Source: CAZMGT01 sp964565895 (GTDB lineage Bacteria; Armatimonadota; Zipacnadia; UBA1398; CAZMGT01). Taken from it: a stretch of 33,522 nucleotides of DNA. The notes beneath the pieces were generated by a model that was not told the origin of the DNA, did not search any database, and saw only the letters and a list, made by a program, of their open reading frames with translations. The stretch spans positions 1 to 33,522 of the forward strand of contig CAZMGT010000044.1 of NCBI GenBank assembly GCA_964565895.1, given 5' to 3'. Shown here one piece after another: positions 15,029 through 22,147 of this stretch; within the stretch, counting starts at the first letter, position 1, and every line of letters begins with the position of its first letter. The translations under genes and the position numbers were made by a program.

Positions 15029-16237
15029 CTATCCTCTCCCAGAAAGGCGTGCTGCGAGCCCGTCGTGCGCGGAGCAGATGGCGCGGATGAGCGCGCGCTC
15101 GCCCTCGCGCCGGGGGTCTAGCCCGGAGACGTGGCGGAGGACATATTCCGGCCCGCGGGGGTATATCTCCTGGGCAAAGCGGCGGTCGAGGGGGTCGAGC
15201 TCGCCGTATTCGTCGCGGCCGCGGAAGAGCATTGCCGCCGCGGCCCCGCGGACGATCGTCGGCGCGGGAAGGCCGTGCTTTGCGGCAAGCAGCAGGGGGC
15301 CGATAAGCCGGTCCTCGCGCGAGAGCTTGCGGCAAATGTCGCGGCCCACGCGAAAGATGGTGTCGCCCAGGGCGCGGTTGGCAAACCGGCGGAGGAGGTC
15401 CTCGATGTGCGCGCCCAGGTTTTCCTCGTTAAATTCCTCGGGATACTCGGCGATCAGCCCCCGCGCGCTCTCCCACATCCCCCGGCGCGCCGCGGAGCGC
15501 ACGGGCTCGTGCTCCACGGCCTGGTAGACGTAGACCGCGCCGGGGAGCTCGAGGTGGCCGAAGTAGGCGACCAGCGCGTGGCCCAGGTTGTGGATAAACA
15601 ACTTGCGGTCGACATAGGCGGGCATGTTCGTCTTAGGGTCGAGGCCGGGAACCTGGGGGATGGGGTTCTTGAACGCGAGGGCGTCGCAGATAAGCGTGTT
15701 ATAGCTTTCCGCGTAGACGCAGAGGGGGTCTTTTGCGCGCTGCTCGTCGGAGATGATGGGGACCATTTTGCCGATGCTCGTCTCGACGAGGCCGACGTAG
15801 TCGTCAAGCGGGAAATCCGGGGGAAGCAGGGCGGCAAGTTTTTCGCGCATAAACTGGGCGGCGTTGCGCATGTTTTCGCAAATGATCACATCCAGCGGCC
15901 CCGCGCCGCAGCGCAGGCGGAGCACCAGCCCCTTAGCGAGCGCGGGGCAGATGTTCTCCAGCGCCGCCGGGCCCACCGCCGTGCCGGCGACGGCGGCGTC
16001 GGCAAGCTCCTCGGCTACCGCGGCGCGGTCCGCGCCGTGCACGGCGCGCACGTTGGTGATCGTTAGCGTCTCGGGGTTTTCGTCGCGGATCTCCACGCGA
16101 TATTGGCGGCGCTCGTTAAGCGCGCGGACGAGGCGCTCGTCAATGTCTACGAAAACGACCTCGTAGCCAGCGCGGGAGAAAAGCTGGCCGATAAACGAGC
16201 GGCCAATGTTTCCCGCGCCGAACTGAACGAGCTTCAT
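15029..16237 (-). CDS. mtlD: Mannitol-1-phosphate 5-dehydrogenase-like polyol-phosphate dehydrogenase
   Basis: This 402-residue protein matches MtlD throughout: the Rossmann motif LVQFGAGNIGRSFIGQL at 3-19, TAVGPAALENICPALAKGL, the catalytic-lysine segment VDRKLFIHNLGHALVAYFG, and SREDRLIGPLLLAAKHGLP near the C-terminus. MtlD oxidises mannitol-1-phosphate to fructose-6-phosphate with NAD+. The exact polyol may differ because the family is broad. I start at ATG 16237; an in-frame GTG two codons upstream has a slightly better spacing to AGG and cannot be excluded. It is inserted between the E1 and E2 genes of a 2-oxoacid dehydrogenase, an unusual position, and lies one base from E2. Confidence 0.85.
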   Translation of the reverse strand: MKLVQFGAGNIGRSFIGQLFSRAGYEVVFVDIDERLVRALNERRQYRVEIRDENPETLTITNVRAVHGADRAAVAEELADAAVAGTAVGPAALENICPALAKGLVLRLRCGAGPLDVIICENMRNAAQFMREKLAALLPPDFPLDDYVGLVETSIGKMVPIISDEQRAKDPLCVYAESYNTLICDALAFKNPIPQVPGLDPKTNMPAYVDRKLFIHNLGHALVAYFGHLELPGAVYVYQAVEHEPVRSAARRGMWESARGLIAEYPEEFNEENLGAHIEDLLRRFANRALGDTIFRVGRDICRKLSREDRLIGPLLLAAKHGLPAPTIVRGAAAAMLFRGRDEYGELDPLDRRFAQEIYPRGPEYVLRHVSGLDPRREGERALIRAICSAHDGLAARLSGRG

Positions 16238-16281
16238 GGCCACAGTACGCCTACCCGTGGGCGGATTTCCGGCACGCCCCG

Positions 16282-18552
16282 TCAGGCGCGGCACATCTCG
16301 ACGATGTTCCGCGCGACCTTCTCCGGCGAGGGAATGTTCTCGCGCTCGAGCGTGGGAGCCATCGGGGGAGGGACATCGTGCGCGGCGACGATGCGCGTGG
16401 GCCCCTTAAGCGCGTCGAAGCAGTCGCGCTGGGCGACGTAGACGATGTGCTCGCCGAAGCAGCCGGTGCGCGGGGCTTGGGTGACGACCATCAGGCGGCC
16501 CGTTTTGCGCACGGAGTTGTTGATCAGCTCCTCGTCGAGGGGGATGAGCGTGCGCGGGTCGACGACCTCGACGGAAATCCCGTGCTCCTCGTGAACCATC
16601 TCCGCGGCCTGCAGAGCTACGGGGACCATTGCGCTGTAGGCGACCACGGTAATATCGCTGCCCTCGCGCCGGACGACGCCCTTGCCCAGGGGGATGGTGT
16701 ACTCCTCAAGCGGGACGGGGTCGCGCGTGGTGTAGAGGTTTTGATGCTCGATGAAGATGACCACGTTGTCGTCGCGGATCGCCGTCTTGAGCAAGCCCTT
16801 AACGTCGTACGCGGTAGACGGGGCGACGACCTTTAGCCCGGGGATCATGGTGACCACGGCCTCGAGGCTCTGCGAGTGCTGGCCGGCATAGCCCCTGCCC
16901 CCACCGATCGTCGTGCGGATAACGAGGGGGATGGTTGCCTTGCCGCCGAACATGTAGCGGGCTTTGGCCGCCTGGTTGCCCACCTGGTCCATGGCCATGA
17001 GGATGAAGTCGATGTACATGATCTCCACCACGGGGCGCATGCCGACCATCGCCGCGCCCACGCCCGTGCCGCAGATGCAGGCCTCGGAGATGGCCGTGTT
17101 AAACACGCGCTCGCGCCCGAACACCTCGAGCAGGCCACGCGTGGCCATGAACGCCCCGCCATAGTCGGCGACATCCTCGCCGTAGACGATGACGCGGCGG
17201 TCGCGGAGCATCTCCTCCATGAGCGCCTCGGCCACGGCGTGGCGATACATGAGCCTGCCCTCGTGGTCGCGCCGGGGCTTGGGCGGGGGCGAGAGGAGCT
17301 CGGACTCCGGCGTGCGCCACTCCGGCGAGATGTCGTCTGAGGTCGTGTCGGCAAACAGCCCGACGTAGATGTCCTTGGGGTCGGGATCGGTCATCTGCGA
17401 GGCCTCAACGGCGCACTGCTTCATCAGCTCGTCGGTCTCGCGCTCGAGCTTTGCGATCTCCTCGGCGGTCATCACGTTCTCGGCGAGGAGGGCGTTTTTC
17501 AACTGCTCGATGGGGTCCAGGGCGCGCCAGGCCTGCTCCTCGCGCTCGGAGCGGTAGGACGTGCGCTGGTCGCTTAGGGAGTGGCCCATGTAGCGGTAGG
17601 TGAGGCACTCGAGCATTACCGGCCCCTGCTTGTTGCGGCATTTTTCCGCGGCGCGCGAAACGGCATCGCGCACGGCGAACACGTCCATGCCGTTAACTAC
17701 CTCGGCGTGCATGTTTACGTCGTTATAGCCTGCGGCGCGCTGAGCGAGGTAGCGCACGCCGGTTACCTCGCCCACCTGCTGGCCGGTCATTCCGTATTGG
17801 TTGTTTTCCACGAGGTAGATCACCGGCGTGCCGTTTTTGAACTGGCTCATGGTGGCGAAGTTGTAAGCCTCGTGGCAGATGCCGTTGTTTTGCGCGCCGT
17901 CGCCCATGAAGCAGAGGACGATGCGCCCGTTGCCCAGCTTCTCGCAGGCCATTGCCGCGCCCGTGGCGATGCCATAGCTGCCGCCGACGATGGCGTTTGC
18001 CCCGAGGTGGCCGACGTTGAAGTCCGCGATGTGCATTCCCCCGCCGCGGCCGTGGCAATAGCCCTCCTCCTTGCCGAACAGCTCGGCGATCGTCGCGGTA
18101 ACGTGCTTTCTAAACGCCTTTTCGCGCAGCTCGGGGTCGTCGGGGTCCAAGCCCCAATATTCGGCGAGGCGCTTGGGCTCCATGACCTCGATGGCATAGG
18201 CGCCCTTGGCGATGGCGTGGCCGTGGCCGCGATGGGTGCTCGTGATATAGTCGTCGGCGTTGATCGCGGAGATCGCCCCCACGGCGACGGCCTCCTGCCC
18301 GATGGACAGGTGCGTGGCGCCGACGAACTTGAAATCGGGCAGGGCCTCATACTTCCCCGCGCGCAAGTCGACGATCATCCGCTCGAAGTACCGTATCGTG
18401 AGCATATAGCGGAGCATGCGCTTGACCTGCTCCGGGGTAAGGCCCGCGGCAAGCTCGTCGCGCAGCGAACCGCGGTAGGTGAACAGAGGGATGGGCTTAA
18501 AGCGGATTTCGCCGGGGGTAAAGTCCGGAAGCACATCGATGTTCTTTGGCAT
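16282..18552 (-). CDS. Fused E1 alpha-beta subunit of a 2-oxoacid dehydrogenase
   Basis: This 756-residue protein joins E1 alpha (about 40-375) and E1 beta (about 435-750). The alpha half carries the thiamine diphosphate motif GDGAQNNGICHEAYNFATM starting at 217 and ending in VENN near 250. The beta half has GEDVADYGGAF and FNTAISEACICGTGVGAAMVG (about 458-505). It decarboxylates pyruvate, a branched-chain 2-oxoacid or acetoin and transfers the acyl group to a lipoyl arm; the substrate is not decided. A strong GGAGAGGG precedes ATG 18552. An in-frame ATG at 18651, overlapping the srlD-like stop as TGATG, would add 33 basic residues and is a real alternative. It lies in the polyol operon ahead of the mtlD-like gene. 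Confidence 0.92.
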   Translation of the reverse strand: MPKNIDVLPDFTPGEIRFKPIPLFTYRGSLRDELAAGLTPEQVKRMLRYMLTIRYFERMIVDLRAGKYEALPDFKFVGATHLSIGQEAVAVGAISAINADDYITSTHRGHGHAIAKGAYAIEVMEPKRLAEYWGLDPDDPELREKAFRKHVTATIAELFGKEEGYCHGRGGGMHIADFNVGHLGANAIVGGSYGIATGAAMACEKLGNGRIVLCFMGDGAQNNGICHEAYNFATMSQFKNGTPVIYLVENNQYGMTGQQVGEVTGVRYLAQRAAGYNDVNMHAEVVNGMDVFAVRDAVSRAAEKCRNKQGPVMLECLTYRYMGHSLSDQRTSYRSEREEQAWRALDPIEQLKNALLAENVMTAEEIAKLERETDELMKQCAVEASQMTDPDPKDIYVGLFADTTSDDISPEWRTPESELLSPPPKPRRDHEGRLMYRHAVAEALMEEMLRDRRVIVYGEDVADYGGAFMATRGLLEVFGRERVFNTAISEACICGTGVGAAMVGMRPVVEIMYIDFILMAMDQVGNQAAKARYMFGGKATIPLVIRTTIGGGRGYAGQHSQSLEAVVTMIPGLKVVAPSTAYDVKGLLKTAIRDDNVVIFIEHQNLYTTRDPVPLEEYTIPLGKGVVRREGSDITVVAYSAMVPVALQAAEMVHEEHGISVEVVDPRTLIPLDEELINNSVRKTGRLMVVTQAPRTGCFGEHIVYVAQRDCFDALKGPTRIVAAHDVPPPMAPTLERENIPSPEKVARNIVEMCRA

Positions 18553-18650
18553 AAGACCCTCTCCTCGGCGCGGCAGGGTAAATTGCGTTTTGCGCACTGT
18601 GTCACGGCCGCGCGCACGGTTCTTCGCGTGGCGGCCGGTGTTTTCGGGCA

Positions 18651-19454
18651 TCAGTCCATCTGCTGGCCGCCGGTAACGTTGATCGCTTGGCCGGTCATAT
18701 AGCTTGCCTCGTCGGAAGCGAGAAAGACGAGCACATTGCCCACGTCGTCGTAGGTGCACCCGCGGCCCAGGGGCACCTGCTGCTCGTATTTTTTCCTAAC
18801 CTCCTCCTTAGAAATGCCCCAGCGCTTGGCGTATTGGTCATAAAGCGTGTTTACCCAAAGCGGGGAGTCGAGCAGGTTGCCGGGGCAGATGGCGTTTACC
18901 CTAATTCCGTGCGGGGCGAGCTCCAGCGCCAGGCTTTGGGTTAGGCCGATGCCCCCAAACTTGCTCGCCGCATAGGCGGAGTTTTTAAAGCTCCCCTTTT
19001 TGCCCGACTTAGAGTTGATTTGGATGATAACTCCGCTCTTTTGCTCGATCATCACCGGCGCCACGGCCTTCGCCCAAATGAAGTAACCGACGAGGTTTAC
19101 CTCAATAACCTTTCGCCAATCGTCAACGGAAAACTCGCGAATGTCGCCGGAGATGACGATTCCCGCGTTGGAGACGAGGATGTCGATGCGCCCGAACTCG
19201 TCGAGAATCTGGGCGACGCAACGCTGGGTGCCCTCGAAGTCGGTAACGTCGTTTTTCAGGCCCAGGGCGCGGCGGCCGAAGCGCTCGGCGATCTCCTGGG
19301 CCACGGCTTTGGCGCCCTGCTCGTTAATGTCTGTGACGGCGACGTGTGCCCCCTCCTGGGCCATGCGCTTGGCGAGGGCCTCGCCCAGGCCCTGCGCGCC
19401 GCCGGTGACGATGGCAAACTTGTCCTCGAGCCGACGGGAAAGGCTAGCGGCCAT
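18651..19454 (-). CDS. srlD: Sorbitol-6-phosphate 2-dehydrogenase-like SDR
   Basis: This 267-residue classical short-chain dehydrogenase has the NAD-binding motif TGGAQGLGEALAKRM near 17-31 and NAG in LVSNAGIVI. The catalytic elements are the serine in INSKSGKKGS and YAASK. The C-terminal segment GNLLDSPLWVNTLYDQYAKR and VPLGRGCTYDDVGNVLVFLA closely follow SrlD of enteric bacteria, which interconverts sorbitol-6-phosphate and fructose-6-phosphate with NAD(H). ATG 19454 is chosen for its GAGGAG seven bases upstream; another in-frame ATG lies five codons earlier. Its first 11 bases overlap the end of the sorE-like gene, so translation is coupled. Confidence 0.87.
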   Translation of the reverse strand: MAASLSRRLEDKFAIVTGGAQGLGEALAKRMAQEGAHVAVTDINEQGAKAVAQEIAERFGRRALGLKNDVTDFEGTQRCVAQILDEFGRIDILVSNAGIVISGDIREFSVDDWRKVIEVNLVGYFIWAKAVAPVMIEQKSGVIIQINSKSGKKGSFKNSAYAASKFGGIGLTQSLALELAPHGIRVNAICPGNLLDSPLWVNTLYDQYAKRWGISKEEVRKKYEQQVPLGRGCTYDDVGNVLVFLASDEASYMTGQAINVTGGQQMD

Positions 19455-21204
19455 CGTTACGCTCCTCAATAAAGATTCGCAAAAGCTCCTGCTCGGCCTC
19501 GTTTGTCCAGCTATGGCGCGGGCCGAGCTTTGCCGCGACAGAGGGGAGCACCTCGCCCAGGCGGTCGAGCGGGGTTAGGGGCAGCCCCTCCACCTGGGGG
19601 TAGATGACGATTTTGCCCGGAAACAGCCCGTCGCGCACGGCCTTTAGCCCGTCCAGCGCGGCGTCGATGCCCCCGATCGCGGCTACGGAGAGATTCGGCG
19701 AAAGCTGGCCGCTTTCCGTCTTGGACAGGGTATATTGCAGGTCGCTAATTGACGAGCCGCTCGTGCCTACGACGCGCACGTCTTCGAGGAAAATGCGCGA
19801 CAGGTCGAGCGGGGCGAGCGTGCCGCGCTGGACGCCGGCGAAGATGTTTAGCACGCCGCGCGCGCGGAGCCAGCGGAAGCACTCGCAGATTAACGCCGGC
19901 GAGGGGACGAGGAGGACGACGTCGTCGAACCCCTCGGGGGCGAGCGCGCGCAGGCGGCGTGAAAACTCCTCCTCGCCTAGGGCTTGGGGGTTGAGGCAGC
20001 GCAGGGCGATGTTTCGCCGAGCGGCGATCTCGCCCATACGCTCGGCGAGCGAGTCCAGCCGCGCTTGGTCGATGTCTGTGGCGACGACGAGCTGCGGGGG
20101 CTGGGGAAGCTCTAGCGCGCGCTGGACGTGCATTTGGCCCATGGGCCCGCCCGCGCCGACAACCCAGAGCAGGCCGCCGGGGACGATCTCCGCGTTGCGC
20201 GTGCGGCGGTAGGACTCGGAGATGTCCGGCCCGCGCGAGCCGATGTAAAAGAAGTTTTCGTAGTGAATGCGGCCGGCGTCTACCTCGACGGGGGCGGAGA
20301 GCGGCTCGTCGGCGACGATGTTCACCACGCCATCGCGGGCAAGGCACTGCCCGGCGGCGGAGATTAGCCGAGGGTCGGCCGGGCCGAGGACGATGACGTC
20401 GTCGAACGCTCCGCCGGCGTGCTGTTCGGCGAGCTGCTTAACCTCGCCCTCGCGCACTGCGCAAAACCCCGCTCCCCAGCGCTGGGCGGCGCGCTGGAAG
20501 AGCTGCTCGGCGGCGCCGGACGGCCCGAGGAGGACGACGACGCGCGGCGCGGGGCCGGCTTCGATTACCTCGCCCAGGGAAAACTGGCGCTCGGCGGTCT
20601 GCTCGGCGACGATGACGCACAGCGTCCCGCCCTCGCGCAGGCCCATGCGCGGGGCGGCGCGATAGGCGCGCTCGACGCACGCCCAAGGCTCGGAGAGGCC
20701 GGCCTCGGCATAGCCCGTCTCGGGCTTGAGCGGGAGGAGATAGCACCCCTCGTCGCCCTCGAGGATCTCCTTGCCGATAACCACATATTGCGCCAAGCCG
20801 CCGGCGAGGGCGTAGCCGAAGGCGTAGTTTACGCCCTTATAGTAAATGTCCGCCTGGACGAGGAAGCGGTCGCCCACGCGAAAGCGGTCGCGGAGGTTTT
20901 TTCCCACGCCGACGATGGTCAGGGCGACCTCGTGGCCGGGGATAACGGGATTGGCCTTTAGGTCGCGCCCGCGCAGGCGAGGGTGCTCTGAGCCGAGGTT
21001 GATTATTTTGATGTCGCTAAAGCACAGGCCGTTAGCATCTACGCGGGCGAGGAGCTCGTCGTCCGCAAACCGCGGGACGGGGATGCGCTGTGGGCGCCCG
21101 TTTTCCCCGACGTTTTCCATGCCCTTGCCGGTAATTTGCCAGGCGAGCATCGTCTCGGGAATGGGCGTCCGGCCCGCGCGGTAGTCCTCGAGGGTCGATC
21201 CCAT
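19444..21204 (-). CDS. L-sorbose-1-phosphate reductase-like MDR with duplicated nucleotide-binding half
   Basis: This 586-residue zinc-type medium-chain dehydrogenase is about 170 residues longer than SorE (about 410). Residues 45-180 form the catalytic GroES-like domain, with C61 in NGLCFSD and the zinc-ligand motif NPVIPGHEV at 85-93. The usual four-cysteine structural zinc lobe is not visible. Two Rossmann-like copies follow: copy A (about 193-336) ends VDAGRIHYENFFYIGSRGPD, and copy B (about 343-497) contains the intact GAGGPMGQMHV motif and ends LSRIFLEDVRVVGTSGSS. Copy A lacks a clear glycine motif. SorE reduces L-sorbose-1-phosphate to glucitol-6-phosphate, which fits the neighbouring SrlD-like enzyme. 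GGGAAG precedes the ATG. Confidence 0.82.
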   Translation of the reverse strand: MGSTLEDYRAGRTPIPETMLAWQITGKGMENVGENGRPQRIPVPRFADDELLARVDANGLCFSDIKIINLGSEHPRLRGRDLKANPVIPGHEVALTIVGVGKNLRDRFRVGDRFLVQADIYYKGVNYAFGYALAGGLAQYVVIGKEILEGDEGCYLLPLKPETGYAEAGLSEPWACVERAYRAAPRMGLREGGTLCVIVAEQTAERQFSLGEVIEAGPAPRVVVLLGPSGAAEQLFQRAAQRWGAGFCAVREGEVKQLAEQHAGGAFDDVIVLGPADPRLISAAGQCLARDGVVNIVADEPLSAPVEVDAGRIHYENFFYIGSRGPDISESYRRTRNAEIVPGGLLWVVGAGGPMGQMHVQRALELPQPPQLVVATDIDQARLDSLAERMGEIAARRNIALRCLNPQALGEEEFSRRLRALAPEGFDDVVLLVPSPALICECFRWLRARGVLNIFAGVQRGTLAPLDLSRIFLEDVRVVGTSGSSISDLQYTLSKTESGQLSPNLSVAAIGGIDAALDGLKAVRDGLFPGKIVIYPQVEGLPLTPLDRLGEVLPSVAAKLGPRHSWTNEAEQELLRIFIEERNDGR

Positions 21205-21237
21205 ACCAATGCACTTCCCGGCTATCCGACTGGAAAG

Positions 21238-21264
21238 ACTATAGCAGCGGTGCTAATTTGTCTA
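21238..21264 (-). promoter_or_regulatory. Putative promoter of the polyol/2-oxoacid operon
   Basis: On the minus strand TAGACA (21264-21259) and TATAGT (21243-21238) are separated by 15 bases, shorter than ideal. Predicted initiation near 21231 gives a leader of about 27 bases to ATG 21204. It sits in the 160-base divergent gap between the operon and the class II aldolase gene, where no other clear element was found. Confidence 0.4.
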
Positions 21265-21364
21265 CCCAGAATCGCTGCGCAGTGCAAGGCGGGCGCGGCG
21301 GAGGGGAGGGAGCGGGGGAGAGGCGGGGGAAGCTCTGCGCACAACGGTGAGGCGAGGAGCAAAA

Positions 21365-22147
21365 ATGAGCACGCGCGAGGAGATTTTGGCGGAGCTTGTC
21401 GCGCTTTCGCGCTGGCTTGGGGCGCCGGAGCGCGACCTGGTTATTCTGGGCGAGGGAAACACCTCGGCGGCGATCGACGAGCAGACGTTTTTCGTAAAGG
21501 CCAGCGGCACGGAGCTGGGGACGATCGGCCCCGAGGGGTTCGTCGAGGTGCACACGGGGGCGGTGTTAAAGCTGCTCGAGAAGGGCGAGCTGAGCGACGA
21601 GGAAGTGATGCGCGGGCTGGGCGAGGCGGTTGTTGGAGAAACGGCGCTGCGGCCCTCGGTGGAGACCTTTTTGCACGCGGCAATGCTCGCCCGCGGGGCG
21701 CGGTTTGTCGGGCATACGCACCCGAGCGACGTTAACGCGATTTTGTGCTCGAACATGTGGCGCGAGGTGCTTGAGGGGCGGCTGTTTCCCGACGAGGTAA
21801 TTTGCTGCGGGCCGGCGCCCTGCCTTGTGCCCTATACCGACCCCGGGGTGCGCCTGGCGCACGCGGTGATCGCCGCCGTGGAGGAGTATCAGGCGACGCA
21901 GGGGACGCTGCCCAAAACGGTCTACATTCAAAACCACGGGCTAATTGCCGTGGGAGAATCGGCGCGCGAGGTGCGGATGATCACGGCGATGGCCGTAAAG
22001 GCGGCGCGTATTGCCTGGCGCGCGGCGGCGCTGGGCGGAGTGCATTTTCTGGACGAGGCGAACATCGCCCGGCTCTATACCCGGCCGGACGAGAAGTATC
22101 GCGAGCGCGTGCTGCGAGGGGAGCAGCCGCGGCAAGGCCAAGACTAA
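21365..22147 (+). CDS. Class II aldolase/adducin-family protein
   Basis: This 260-residue protein matches the class II aldolase/adducin fold. Zinc ligands are visible in GHTHPSDVNAILCS near residue 117 and in the distal histidine of YIQNHGLIAVGES. GEGNTSAAIDE and FFVKASGTELG match the phosphate-binding and substrate loops of fuculose- or rhamnulose-phosphate aldolases. Family members split ketose-1-phosphates into DHAP and an aldehyde, or act as epimerases or decarboxylases. GAGGAG lies five bases before ATG 21365. It diverges from the polyol operon, consistent with work on a related ketose phosphate. Its stop codon overlaps the convergent DUF6807 gene by four bases. Confidence 0.85.
   Translation: MSTREEILAELVALSRWLGAPERDLVILGEGNTSAAIDEQTFFVKASGTELGTIGPEGFVEVHTGAVLKLLEKGELSDEEVMRGLGEAVVGETALRPSVETFLHAAMLARGARFVGHTHPSDVNAILCSNMWREVLEGRLFPDEVICCGPAPCLVPYTDPGVRLAHAVIAAVEEYQATQGTLPKTVYIQNHGLIAVGESAREVRMITAMAVKAARIAWRAAALGGVHFLDEANIARLYTRPDEKYRERVLRGEQPRQGQD

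Noticed and set aside
17581..18702. A 373-codon plus-strand frame opposite the fused E1 gene
   Set aside because: It mirrors E1 alpha codons and shows no family motif; E1 on the minus strand is unambiguous.
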